Part shown: one piece after another, positions 17,373 through 25,638 of the stretch
Numbering within the stretch: position 1 is the stretch's first letter
Layout: every line of letters begins with the position of its first letter
Source of the DNA: Myxococcales bacterium
GTDB taxonomy: Bacteria > Myxococcota > Myxococcia > Myxococcales > Anaeromyxobacteraceae
DNA: 33,044 nucleotides
Assembly: GCA_021782135.1 (NCBI GenBank)
Contig: JAJXVM010000004.1
Span: forward strand, 1 to 33,044
Direction: 5' to 3'
Notes under the pieces: model-generated
What the model was told of the DNA's origin: nothing
Seen by the model: the letters and a program-made list of their open reading frames with translations, nothing else
Database searches by the model: none
Position numbers and translations under genes: made by a program

Positions 17373-19118
17373 GTGAATCGACGGATCGCCGTGGCAACCG
17401 CCCTGCTCGGGCTCGCCGCTCCCGCGTTCGCCGCTCCGGCGGCCAGCTCCGCCCCGGCGGCTCCCGCGCCGAGGCCGGCGACGGCCTCCGCCGGGCAGGG
17501 CGACATGCGCGCCTTCCTGGTCCGCGACGGCCGCGAGGCGCAGGTGCCGCTCTTCTCGCCCGACGCGCTCACCCTGGCGGTGGCGCGGGTGGACGACGAG
17601 GAGATCACGCTCCAGCAGCTGACCGACGCGCTCCTCACCGCGCACCGCGCCGGCCACTCCGGCGAGACCAGCCAGCACGACTTCCGGCCGGTGCTCGACC
17701 GGCTCATCGACATGAAGCTCTGCGTCCTCGAGGCGCGCGAGATGGGGCTCGACGAGCTGCCCGAGGTGAAGCGGGCGATCCAGGACGAGGAGACGAGCCA
17801 GCTCCTGCTGCGCGTCCGCGCCGCGGCGGTGAAGGACGTGAAGGCCGACCCGGCGGAGGTGGAGCGCCTGTACCGGGACGCGGTCCGCGAGTACCTGATC
17901 CGCTCCCTCCTGTTCCGCGCCGAGGGCGACGCCAAGACCTTCCAGAAGGCGCTCGCGGCCGGCGGGGACTTCGAGGCGCTCGGGAAGAAGAGCATCGACG
18001 CCAAGAAGGCCGTCGGGAGCATGGCCCCCGGGTACGTCGGGCTCGGCGGCATGAAGCCCGAGGTGGCGAAGGCGGTGGCCGGCGCCGCCGCCAAGGCGGT
18101 CCGGCTGGTGAAGCTGCCCGACGGCTGGACGGTGGTGCAGGTGGCCGGCATCCGCTACCCCGAGAAGCCCGAGGAGCGCGCGCGCGCCCAGGAGAAGGCG
18201 CTCGAGGGGGCCAAGCAGCGCGTGGCCATCAGGTACTACGAGGTGCTCGCGAAGCAGCACGCGCACGTCGACAAGAAGCTGGTGAGGAAGCTCGACCTGG
18301 AGGCGAAGAGGCCGGGCCTGGCGGCGCTCCGCAAGGACCCCCGCCCGCTGGCCACCATCGACGGCGAGCCGCCGCTCACGGTGGCCGACCTGCTCCGAGG
18401 CATGGAGGGCAAGTTCTTCCACGGGCTCGAGGCGCCGGTGAAGGAGCACCGCGCCAACGCGGCCAAGGAGGAGGTGCTCCACGTCCTGCTGCGCAAGCGG
18501 CTGGTGCTGGCCGAGGCGCGCCGCCAGAAGATCGCCGAGAGCGTGGAGTTCCGGCGCTACATGGCCGAGTTCACCGACGCCACCCTCTTCAGCGCCTACG
18601 TCGAGCGCGCGGTCATGCCCGACGTGAAGGTGACCGACCAGGAGGGGCGCGCCTACTACGAGAAGCACAAGGCCGAGTTCGCCACCCCGGCCATGTACAA
18701 GCTCGAGAGCCTCACCTTCTCCAGCGCCGCCGACGCGCAGCGCGCCTACGACAAGCTCCGCGCCGGCACCGACTTCAAGTGGCTGCGGTCCAACGCCGGC
18801 GGGCAGGTGAAGGAGGATCTGCGCAAGGCGCAGCTCGACGACGCGGTGGTGAGCGCCGGCGCCATCCCGCCGGAGCTGGCGAACCAGCTCCAGGGCGCCA
18901 AGACGGGGGACTGCCGGCTGCAGGAGATCGACGGCCAGTTCTTCCTGATCCGGCTCGTGAGCGCCACCCCGGGGAGCCAGCAGCCCTACCAGGCGGCGCG
19001 GTCGGCCATCGGGAAGAAGCTCGTGATCGAGGACCTGAACAAGGCGCTCAAGGACTCGACGGCCAAGATCCGCATGGCGCACAAGGTCAGCGTCTACCTG
19101 ACCCGCATCGGCCACTAG
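17373..19118 (+). CDS. Periplasmic parvulin-type peptidyl-prolyl isomerase / SurA-like chaperone
   Basis: 581 residues from GTG 17373, preceded by AAAGGAAG and starting a signal peptide MNRRIAVATALLGLAAPAFA. The track start at 17211 lies upstream of the predicted transcription start. After an Ala/Pro linker, VARVDDEEITLQQLTDALL...LDRLIDMKLCVLEAREMG is a SurA-type N-terminal chaperone region. Two parvulin-like modules follow: about 165-265 (IRSLLFRAEGDAKTFQKAL...DFEALGKKS, GYVGLGGM, DGWTVVQVAGI) and about 430-530 (YKLESLTFSSAADAQRAYDKL, GQFFLIRLVS), with a second chaperone region between. It probably folds cytochromes or barrel proteins in the periplasm. It heads the operon and ends 29 bp before the 26-heme gene. 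I recall prolyl isomerases being encoded near omcS in Geobacter (not checked). Confidence 0.85.
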   Translation: MNRRIAVATALLGLAAPAFAAPAASSAPAAPAPRPATASAGQGDMRAFLVRDGREAQVPLFSPDALTLAVARVDDEEITLQQLTDALLTAHRAGHSGETSQHDFRPVLDRLIDMKLCVLEAREMGLDELPEVKRAIQDEETSQLLLRVRAAAVKDVKADPAEVERLYRDAVREYLIRSLLFRAEGDAKTFQKALAAGGDFEALGKKSIDAKKAVGSMAPGYVGLGGMKPEVAKAVAGAAAKAVRLVKLPDGWTVVQVAGIRYPEKPEERARAQEKALEGAKQRVAIRYYEVLAKQHAHVDKKLVRKLDLEAKRPGLAALRKDPRPLATIDGEPPLTVADLLRGMEGKFFHGLEAPVKEHRANAAKEEVLHVLLRKRLVLAEARRQKIAESVEFRRYMAEFTDATLFSAYVERAVMPDVKVTDQEGRAYYEKHKAEFATPAMYKLESLTFSSAADAQRAYDKLRAGTDFKWLRSNAGGQVKEDLRKAQLDDAVVSAGAIPPELANQLQGAKTGDCRLQEIDGQFFLIRLVSATPGSQQPYQAARSAIGKKLVIEDLNKALKDSTAKIRMAHKVSVYLTRIGH

Positions 19119-19147
19119 CGCCGCGCACCCGCGGAGAAGAGGCGACC

Positions 19148-21100
19148 GTGAACAAGCTCGAGAATCGGTGGGTGGTCCTCCTGGTGGGCGCGCTGGCGGC
19201 GGGGCTGGCGCTCTCGCCCGTCCGCGCCGGCGCGGCGGAGCGGAAGTTCAAGACCAAGGGCTGCGCGGACTGCCACCAGAAGGCGGTCGAGAAGTTCAAG
19301 GAGGCGAAGTTCGCCCACGCCGCGGTCAAGGACCAGAAGTGCGAGGCCTGCCACCTGCGCCACGGCACGGTGGGCAAGCTGCTGCTGAAGCAGCAGGGGA
19401 ACGCCCTCTGCTACTCCTGCCACAAGCGGGACGCGATCGGGATGGACAAGCCGGTGGTGCACAAGGTGCTCCGCAGCGGCTCCTGCACCCAGTGCCACGA
19501 TCCGCACGGCTCGCAGGCCCCGCACCTCCTCAAGGCGGAGGGCGCGGAGGCCTGCTTCGGCTGCCACGCCCGCGAGCCGTTCCAGCGCAAGACGGTCCAC
19601 GCCGTCCTGAAGAGCGGCTGCGCCTCCTGCCACGCCGCGCACGCCTCCTCGGTCCCGAACCTCCTCGTCGCCGATCAGGCGAAGCTCTGCGCCCAGTGCC
19701 ACGCCTCGAACGGCGCCTTCCAGAAGGCGCACGGCGGCTACCCGGTCACCACCTGCACCGGCTGCCACGACCCGCACTCGTCCGACGGTCCCAAGCTGCT
19801 CAAGCCGACCGTGCACAACCCGGTGGCCAGCCAGTCCTGCGACGCCTGCCACGTGCCGGCCGGCTCGCCCAAGCCGTTCGCGGTCCAGGCCACCGGCTTC
19901 AAGCTCTGCGAGACCTGCCACGACGCCAAGGACTTCTCCGGCAAGGTCCAGCACGCGCCGGTGAAGAAGGGCGAGTGCCTCTCCTGCCACGACCCGCACG
20001 CCTCCGCCACGCCCAAGCTGGCGCGCGCGGCCGGCGCGCAGCTCTGCGTGCGCTGCCACAAGCGCTTCGCCGACGCGCCCGCCGTGCCGCACAAGCCGAT
20101 GAGCTCGCCCGAGGGCTGCCGCTCCTGCCACCAGGTCCACGCCTCGGCGAACGCCAAGCTCCTCAAGCAGCCCGCCGACCAGATCTGCGGCTCCTGCCAC
20201 GCCAAGGTGAAGGAGGAGGCGGCCAAGAAGAAGGTGGTCCACCCGGCCTTCCTGGCCGGCGACTGCGGCTCCTGCCACGACCCCCACGGCGCCGCCACCC
20301 GCAACCTCTTCAAGGCCCGCGCCGACCAGGTCTGCTACTCGTGCCACCGCGACGAGGAGACGCGGTTCGTCAAGGTGCACACCCACCGGCCGGTGCAGGA
20401 CGGCAACTGCACCGCCTGCCACGACGGCCACGCCTCGGACAACCCCAAGCTGCTCAGGGCGACCGGGTCCAAGCTCTGCGAGGGCTGCCACTCGCAGCTG
20501 TTCAAGCCGCTCGGGGACGGCGAGGTGGCCCACAAGCCGTTCGCCGAGGGCAAGTGCCTCGACTGCCACGACCCGCACGGCTCGAACGCGCCGGGGATGG
20601 TCCGGACCGACCAGAAGTCGCTCTGCCTGGGCTGCCACACCGCCGCGGCGAAGCAGCTCGACGGCGCGAAGAGCATCCACCCCGCGTTCTCGCAGGGCGA
20701 GTGCTCCAAGTGCCACAACCCCCACCGGTCCAGCATGAAGAAGCTGCTGCTGGCCTCCCCGCCCGACCTCTGCTTCGCCTGCCACAAGGCCATGAAGGCC
20801 CGCATCGACGGGCTGAAGCAGCACGCGCCGGTCGGCGACTGCCTCACCTGCCACAGGCCGCACGCCTCGGACCAGCCGAAGCTGGCGGCGGAGGCGGGCT
20901 CGGCGCTCTGCCTGCAGTGCCACGACGGCGCGGAGAAGACCTTCGCCGCCGCCCACCTCGGCATCGACCCCAAGGTGATCCGCTGCGTGAGCTGCCACGA
21001 CCCCCACGCGTCCAAGGACCCGAAGTTCTTCAAGCCCAACCAGCACGCGCCCTTCGCCGGCGGCCAGTGCGACGCCTGCCACGCCGTGGCCGGGAAGTAG
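19148..21100 (+). CDS. 26-heme periplasmic/outer-membrane c-type cytochrome
   Basis: 650 residues from GTG 19148; the much longer track ORF (from 17171) is a frame extension through the isomerase gene. Signal peptide NRWVVLLVGALAAGLALSPVRAGA. I count 26 CXXCH motifs from CADCH to the terminal CDACH. They come in pairs about 45 residues apart: an LC..CH site, then a C..CHDPHAS or C..CHDPHGS site, followed by a KLL-containing strand and a further His (HAP, HKP, HPA). This is the doubled-CXXCH architecture and implies growth by duplication of a di-heme unit about 13 times. No porin or binding domain is visible. The likely role is long-range electron transfer through the periplasm or across the barrel to the OmcS-like filament. 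The 16-heme gene follows after 12 bp. Confidence 0.93.
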   Translation: MNKLENRWVVLLVGALAAGLALSPVRAGAAERKFKTKGCADCHQKAVEKFKEAKFAHAAVKDQKCEACHLRHGTVGKLLLKQQGNALCYSCHKRDAIGMDKPVVHKVLRSGSCTQCHDPHGSQAPHLLKAEGAEACFGCHAREPFQRKTVHAVLKSGCASCHAAHASSVPNLLVADQAKLCAQCHASNGAFQKAHGGYPVTTCTGCHDPHSSDGPKLLKPTVHNPVASQSCDACHVPAGSPKPFAVQATGFKLCETCHDAKDFSGKVQHAPVKKGECLSCHDPHASATPKLARAAGAQLCVRCHKRFADAPAVPHKPMSSPEGCRSCHQVHASANAKLLKQPADQICGSCHAKVKEEAAKKKVVHPAFLAGDCGSCHDPHGAATRNLFKARADQVCYSCHRDEETRFVKVHTHRPVQDGNCTACHDGHASDNPKLLRATGSKLCEGCHSQLFKPLGDGEVAHKPFAEGKCLDCHDPHGSNAPGMVRTDQKSLCLGCHTAAAKQLDGAKSIHPAFSQGECSKCHNPHRSSMKKLLLASPPDLCFACHKAMKARIDGLKQHAPVGDCLTCHRPHASDQPKLAAEAGSALCLQCHDGAEKTFAAAHLGIDPKVIRCVSCHDPHASKDPKFFKPNQHAPFAGGQCDACHAVAGK

Positions 21101-21112
21101 GAGGCGGACCTC

Positions 21113-22375
21113 ATGCGCTCGCGGATTCTCCTGGCCCTCCTCGCCGTCCTCCTCCTCCCCCCCGCCCGGGCGCTGGCCGCGCCCGACCCCTTCAAGCTCA
21201 AGCCCGGCGCCGACGGCAAGGTCTGCCTGGGCTGCCACTCGGGTGAGCTCGACCCGGTGCTCAAGAAGCCGTTCGTGCACACGCCGGTGAAGTCGCGGAA
21301 CTGCGTCGGCTGCCACAGCCCGCACGCCGCCAACCACGGCAAGATGCTCGCCGACGAGCCCGGCAAGATCTGCGCGAGCTGCCACGACGTGGTCCCGGCC
21401 AAGCCCAAGAGCACGCACGAGCCGGTGGAGAGCGGCTGCACCACCTGCCACGATCCCCACGCCTCGAACTTCAAGAACAACCTGGTGAAGGCGCCGCAGG
21501 ACCTGTGCGCGGGCTGCCACAAGCCGGTGCTGCAGACCGCGACCGACGCGAAGTTCAAGCACTACCCGGTGCAGCAGGACTGCACCACCTGCCACGACCC
21601 GCACGGCTCGGCCAGCTCCGCCTCGCTGCTCAAATCGGCGGTGCCGCAGCTCTGCGTCGGCTGCCACAAGATGAACCGGCCCAACCTGGTCGCCAAGCAC
21701 CAGGGCTACCCGGTGGCGACGGCGCGCTGCACCGCCTGCCACGACCCGCACGGCTCGAACGTGCGCGGCATGCTCTACGACCACGTGCACCCGCCGGTGG
21801 CCAAGGCGATGTGCGGCCAGTGCCACGAGCCGCCCGGCTCGCCCAAGGGCTTCCAGCCCAAGCTCGCCGGGGTGGCGCTCTGCAAGGGCTGCCACGCGCA
21901 GAAGGTCAACTCGATGCTCGACCGCAACCGGGTGCACTGGGCGGTGCTGGGCGGCGACTCCTGCCTCGGCTGCCACAGCCCCCACGCCGGCAAGGACAAG
22001 GGGATGGTGAAGGGCAACATGGTGACCGTCTGCGGCGCCTGCCACGCCGACACCATCAAGCGCCAGGCGCTCTCCGAGACCAAGCACAAGCCCATCTCCG
22101 ACGGGCAGTGCACCAAGTGCCACGATCCGCACGGCTCGAGCGCGCCGCTCCTGCTGGTGAAGCCGGACGCCATCGAGCTCTGCGGCACCTGCCACGACTG
22201 GCAGAAGCACTCCACCCACCCGCTGGGCCCGAGCCACAAGGACCCGCGCAACCAGAACCTGACGCTCAACTGCCTGAGCTGCCACCGCGCGCACGGGACC
22301 GAGTACAAGCACATGAACCCGTTCCCCACGACGACCGAGCTCTGCACCAAGTGCCACGCGAGCTTCCGGAGGTGA
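21113..22375 (+). CDS. 16-heme c-type cytochrome
   Basis: 420 residues with GAGG about 8 nt before the ATG and signal peptide LLALLAVLLLPPARALA. I count 16 CXXCH motifs from CLGCH to the terminal CTKCH. It has the same alternating pattern as the preceding gene, LC.GCH sites followed by C..CHDPHGS or C..CHSPHA sites, about eight di-heme units, so the two are paralogues. Distal His candidates recur as HTP, HEP, HYP, HQGYP and HKP. It sits between the 26-heme gene (12 bp before) and the second propeller, whose start overlaps the ribosome-binding region at its 3' end. A partner of the 26-heme protein in a conduit across periplasm and outer membrane is inferred. Confidence 0.93.
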   Translation: MRSRILLALLAVLLLPPARALAAPDPFKLKPGADGKVCLGCHSGELDPVLKKPFVHTPVKSRNCVGCHSPHAANHGKMLADEPGKICASCHDVVPAKPKSTHEPVESGCTTCHDPHASNFKNNLVKAPQDLCAGCHKPVLQTATDAKFKHYPVQQDCTTCHDPHGSASSASLLKSAVPQLCVGCHKMNRPNLVAKHQGYPVATARCTACHDPHGSNVRGMLYDHVHPPVAKAMCGQCHEPPGSPKGFQPKLAGVALCKGCHAQKVNSMLDRNRVHWAVLGGDSCLGCHSPHAGKDKGMVKGNMVTVCGACHADTIKRQALSETKHKPISDGQCTKCHDPHGSSAPLLLVKPDAIELCGTCHDWQKHSTHPLGPSHKDPRNQNLTLNCLSCHRAHGTEYKHMNPFPTTTELCTKCHASFRR

Positions 22376-22379
22376 TGCC

Positions 22380-23267
22380 GTGTCCACGTCGATGAAGAGC
22401 GCCCTGGCGCTGCTCCTGCTCTGCGCCGCGCCCGCCGCGCGGGCCGACATCGCCCTCGTCTCCCGCGGGCCGGTGTACGCCGACGCCAAGGCCGTTCCGT
22501 TCCAGGCGCCCGAGGGGGTGGCCTGCAGCGACGGCGGCCTGGTGGTGGCCGACACCGGCAACGGCCGGCTGGTCCGGTTCGACTGGAAGGACGGGGTGGT
22601 GAGCGGCGGGACCGAGATCAAGCTCGCGCAGCTCACCTACCCGATCCGCCTCCAGCTCGACTCGAAGGGAGACCTCCTGGTGCTCGACCGCAGGGCGAAG
22701 CGCATCGCCCGGCTCGACCCCAAGGGCGCCTTCCAGGGGTGGGTGGATCCCAAGGGCGCCGCCAACGTGGTCCCGCTCGCCTTCAAGGTGGACGCCGCCG
22801 ACGCCCTCTACGTCCTCGACCAGACCTCGGGGTCGGTCCTGGTCCTCGACGCCTCCGGCGCCGTGACCCGCACCGTGCCGCTGCCGAAGCGGCCGGCGAT
22901 CTTCGTGGACCTGGCGGTGGACGGGGCCGGCACCATCTACGCCCTCGACGCCGCCGGCTCGGAGGTCTGGTCGGTGGAGAAGGCCGGCGCCGAGTTCAAG
23001 CCGCTCTCGAAGGGGCTGAAGGACGCGATGAGCTTCCCGTCCTACCTCACCACCGACGGCAAGGGCGCGCTCCTCGTCAGCGACCAGAACGGCAACGGCA
23101 TCGTGCTGCTCGGGATCGACGGCAGCTACCTCGGCCGCCGGCTCTCGATCGGCTGGAGCGAGGGCGCGGTCTACTACCCCGTCCAGCTCTGCCTCACGCC
23201 GTCCGGCGAGCTGGCGGTGGCCGACCGAGGCAACAATCGGATCGACCTCTTCACCGTGACCCGCTAG
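22380..23267 (+). CDS. Secreted NHL-type beta-propeller protein (second copy in locus)
   Basis: 295 residues from GTG 22380. A perfect GGAGGTGAT Shine-Dalgarno lies over the stop of the previous gene, so translation is coupled. Signal peptide MKSALALLLLCAAPAARA. Blades of the NHL type are clear: GGLVVADTGNGRLVRFDWKDG, GDLLVLDRRAKRIARLDPKG, DALYVLDQTSGSVLVLDASG, GTIYALDAAGSEVWSVEKAG, GALLVSDQNGNGIVLLGIDG, GELAVADRGNNRIDLF, giving six blades with no extra domain or heme site. It is the last gene of the sigma-54 operon. With the propeller at 8844 it brackets the cytochrome locus, and the two may do related jobs in assembly. No catalytic residues can be assigned. Confidence 0.85.
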   Translation: MSTSMKSALALLLLCAAPAARADIALVSRGPVYADAKAVPFQAPEGVACSDGGLVVADTGNGRLVRFDWKDGVVSGGTEIKLAQLTYPIRLQLDSKGDLLVLDRRAKRIARLDPKGAFQGWVDPKGAANVVPLAFKVDAADALYVLDQTSGSVLVLDASGAVTRTVPLPKRPAIFVDLAVDGAGTIYALDAAGSEVWSVEKAGAEFKPLSKGLKDAMSFPSYLTTDGKGALLVSDQNGNGIVLLGIDGSYLGRRLSIGWSEGAVYYPVQLCLTPSGELAVADRGNNRIDLFTVTR

Positions 23268-23308
23268 CGAACCGCCTCCTCGGGCCGCGCGAGCGCGGCT
23301 CGGGGAGA

Positions 23309-23408
23309 GTCAGGGAGGGCGGTGGCGCACTCCGTCCAACCCGCCGCCCCTCCTTTCCCTCCCCGCCGGAGGGGGGGAGGGTCAGGGAGGGGTGGCGAAC
23401 TCCGTCCA
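23309..23408. repeat. REP-like intergenic repeat pair with central hairpin
   Basis: Two near-identical copies of GTCAGGGAGGG.GGTGGCG.ACTCCGTCCA lie at 23309-23338 and 23381-23408. Between them CCCTCCCC and GGGGAGGG can pair in a stem. The gap 23268-23436 separates convergent genes, so it may also serve as a bidirectional terminator. Similar phrases are common between genes in high-GC genomes, which would make this a dispersed element. Confidence 0.5.
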
Positions 23409-23436
23409 GCGCGCTCGGGGGAAAGTGGCCCGCCGG

Positions 23437-25095
23437 CTAGGCGCAGGTGCCGTTGGTGCAGGTCTGCCCGCTCGGGCAGGTGACGGGCGTCCCGGTGTCC
23501 ACGCAGGTCGGCGTCGTGCCGCAGGAGAGCGTGCCCACGTCGCAGGGGCTGGCGGGGACGCAGCTCGCCCCGTTCGTGCAGCTCTGGCAGGTGCCGCTCA
23601 GGCAGACGCCGCCGGACACGGTCGTGCAGCTCGTGCCGTCCGCCTCGAAGGTCTGGTCGGTGCAGACCGGCCCGCCGCTGGTGCAGGAGATGGCGGCGGA
23701 GGTGGCGCAGACGTTGGTGGAGGTGCAGGCCGTCCCGGTGACGCACGCGTTGCAGACGCCCGAGCTGCTGCAGACCCCGGCGGCCGTGCCGGAGGTGCAG
23801 GCCGTCCCTGTCGCGAGGAACGTCTGGTCCGTGCAGACCGGCGCGCCGCTCGAGCAGTCGATGGTGGCGGTGGCCGCGCAGGGGTTCGCGGACGTGCAGG
23901 TGGCCCCCTGGACGCAGGCCACGCACGACCCCGAGGAGCCGTTGCAGACTCCGGCCCCGCCGGTGCTGGTGGTGCAGGCGGTGCCGGCGGCGACGAAGGT
24001 GGTGTCGGTGCAGACCGGCTGCCCGCTCGAGCAGTCGTAGGCCGAGGCGGTGGCGCAGACGTCGCCGGTGCTGCAGGTCCCGCCGCAGCGCAGGAAGTTC
24101 CAGGTCACCCGGAGCGTGCCGATGCTGGGCGGCGACTGGGTGCAGTCGATGGTGTAGTCGCCGGTCGCCTGGTCGGCGGTGGTCACCGGGGCCGCCGCGC
24201 CGCTGGTGAAGCCGCGCGCGCAATCGAGGTGGGTCATGCCGTTGTCGTCGAACACCATCTCGATGAAGTCCGGCGCGGTCCCGCAGGTCAGGTCCCAGAG
24301 GGCGCTGCCGGCCCAGGCCAGCTTGGCCGGGCTGAGGAACGCCTCGGCCACGTTCGGGATGAGGTTCTTGGTGGCGCTGTCGGGCGTGCAGACGTTCCCG
24401 GTCGCGTCGGTCACCGTCTGCAGCGTGGCGCTCCCGGAGAGCAGGTAGACGCGCTCGACCGCGTCGGCGCCCGAGTAGGCGAGCGAGACGGCGCCGTTGG
24501 CGGTGAAGGGGGTGCTGACGTTCAGCGAGGAGGTGACGGTGAAGGTGCCGGCCATGTTCTGCGAGGGATCGCTCGCGACCAGCGACCAATCGCTGAAGTG
24601 GGTGCTCTGGCTGGTGACCAGGTTGTTGCGAACGTTCCGCAGCAGGGAGCCGGAGGGCACCCAGTACTTGTCCGTGGCGGTGGGGTCGTAGAACCAGACG
24701 GCCTGGTTCGCGGCCGGCCTGGAAAGGTCGGCCCGGAAGGTGATGGCGACCGGGACGGCGAAGACGCTCCCCGAGGGCCCGAGCCGGTACGCGCTGCCGA
24801 TGCCGTTCGGAGCGGTGTTGGTGATCTCCTGCACCGAGACGGTGGTCGCCTGCGCGAGCGCACCGGCCGGGATGTGCACGGTCAGCCGTCCGTCCGCGCT
24901 CGTGACGGTGCCCCCGGGCGAGCCGAGCTGGGCCGAGACCGGGGCGGCGACGGGGGAACCGGGGGAGGCCGCGGTGGGCCGGGTGACGCCGCCGCCCGAG
25001 CCGCAGGCAGCGCACGCGAGCGCGAGAGAGAGCGCGAAGGCTTTCGCCGTGGCGCGGTTCGGAAGAGCCTGCATGCCCGCGACAGAGAGCGTCAT
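23437..25095 (-). CDS. ZU5-domain lipoprotein with four C-terminal cysteine-rich repeats
   Basis: 552 residues from ATG 25095, which has GAGGTG 6 nt upstream; the track's start at 26175 runs antisense through two other genes. A lipobox (LACAAC) near residue 28 predicts a lipoprotein. Residues about 53-150, LGSPGGTVTSADGRLTVHIPAGAL, are a ZU5-like beta domain, followed by a beta-rich region of about 200 residues. The C-terminus has four repeats of about 50 residues, each with a VCATxAxxxCSSGxPVCTDxTF.A.GTxC core and Cys pairs such as CNAC; the last repeat diverges. Myxobacteria encode many Cys-repeat surface proteins of this sort, often of unknown function. It is divergent from the small secreted gene at 25272. 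Confidence 0.8.
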   Translation of the reverse strand: MTLSVAGMQALPNRATAKAFALSLALACAACGSGGGVTRPTAASPGSPVAAPVSAQLGSPGGTVTSADGRLTVHIPAGALAQATTVSVQEITNTAPNGIGSAYRLGPSGSVFAVPVAITFRADLSRPAANQAVWFYDPTATDKYWVPSGSLLRNVRNNLVTSQSTHFSDWSLVASDPSQNMAGTFTVTSSLNVSTPFTANGAVSLAYSGADAVERVYLLSGSATLQTVTDATGNVCTPDSATKNLIPNVAEAFLSPAKLAWAGSALWDLTCGTAPDFIEMVFDDNGMTHLDCARGFTSGAAAPVTTADQATGDYTIDCTQSPPSIGTLRVTWNFLRCGGTCSTGDVCATASAYDCSSGQPVCTDTTFVAAGTACTTSTGGAGVCNGSSGSCVACVQGATCTSANPCAATATIDCSSGAPVCTDQTFLATGTACTSGTAAGVCSSSGVCNACVTGTACTSTNVCATSAAISCTSGGPVCTDQTFEADGTSCTTVSGGVCLSGTCQSCTNGASCVPASPCDVGTLSCGTTPTCVDTGTPVTCPSGQTCTNGTCA

Positions 25096-25190
25096 CTGAG
25101 CACCTCGCGTTCCGTCGCGCAGTTCACCTGGCGCGATGCAGGGCGGGGCCCCGGGCGAGTGCACGCGGGTACGGCGCCGGTACGCTTCCC

Positions 25191-25196
25191 ATAATA
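25191..25196 (-). promoter_or_regulatory. -10-like hexamer of the ZU5 lipoprotein
   Basis: TATTAT on the minus strand is an excellent -10 in this GC-rich context, in the divergent gap 25096-25271. It would give a leader of about 90 nt. No clear -35 is visible. Confidence 0.4.
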
Positions 25197-25229
25197 GGCG
25201 CGCCGCTCTCCGCGGAGGGCGGGAAGGTG

Positions 25230-25235
25230 TATGTT
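25230..25235 (+). promoter_or_regulatory. -10-like hexamer of the small secreted gene
   Basis: TATGTT on the plus strand would start transcription near 25242, about 30 nt before ATG 25272, leaving room for the AGAGG ribosome-binding site. Confidence 0.35.
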
Positions 25236-25271
25236 GCGGGCCAACTCGCCGCAATTCAAAAGAGGCCTCAC

Positions 25272-25634
25272 ATGTCGCAGATCGGACCACGCGCCACGTT
25301 CGCCGCGTTGACCCTGGTTCTGGCCGCGCCGGCCGGCGCCGCCGCGTTGGCCACCCACACCCAGAGTTGCATGTCGAAGTCGGGCGCGAGCTGCAGCGAG
25401 TGGGACGTGATGGCGGCCGGTCCTCAGCTCCAGCCCAAGCTCGAGAACGCCTGCCGCTACGCGCGGGGCAAGGTCGCCATGACCCCGTGCCCGTCGCGCA
25501 AGCGCGTCGGCGTCTGCACCTACCCGCCCGGCGCGGGCGTCCAGGGCTCCCGGCTGGTGTTCTACCGCCCCACCACCGAGCAGAAGGCCCGCGAGACCTG
25601 CGCCCAGGAGAAGGGGGTCTTCTCGGAGAAGTGA
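25272..25634 (+). CDS. Small secreted six-cysteine protein, function unknown
   Basis: 120 residues. ATG 25272 has AGAGG 6 nt upstream; the track start at 25227 would overlap the -10-like hexamer. The signal peptide FAALTLVLAAPAGAAA is followed by a mature chain with six cysteines (QSCMSK, ASCSEW, NACRY, TPCPS, GVCTY, ETCAQ), consistent with three disulfides. The end YRPTTEQKARETCAQEKGVF resembles a motif seen in many myxobacterial hypothetical proteins. The TatD-like gene starts 4 bp after its stop, so the two are coupled. No function can be assigned. Confidence 0.75.
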   Translation: MSQIGPRATFAALTLVLAAPAGAAALATHTQSCMSKSGASCSEWDVMAAGPQLQPKLENACRYARGKVAMTPCPSRKRVGVCTYPPGAGVQGSRLVFYRPTTEQKARETCAQEKGVFSEK

Positions 25635-25638
25635 GGGC

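Noticed and set aside
17171-19147. N-terminal extension of the 26-heme ORF
   Set aside because: Runs in the wrong frame through the isomerase gene and across the sigma-54 element; the real signal peptide starts at GTG 19148.
19200-22370. CRISPR-like or tandem DNA repeats
   Set aside because: The recurring TGCCACGACCC-type sequence is explained by repeated heme-binding codons, with variable spacing and no spacers.
19115-22636. 1173-residue minus-strand ORF over both large cytochromes
   Set aside because: It is antisense to 42 CXXCH motifs with signal peptides and ribosome-binding sites; its Val/Ala/Gly/Arg repeats mirror the repeated heme units.
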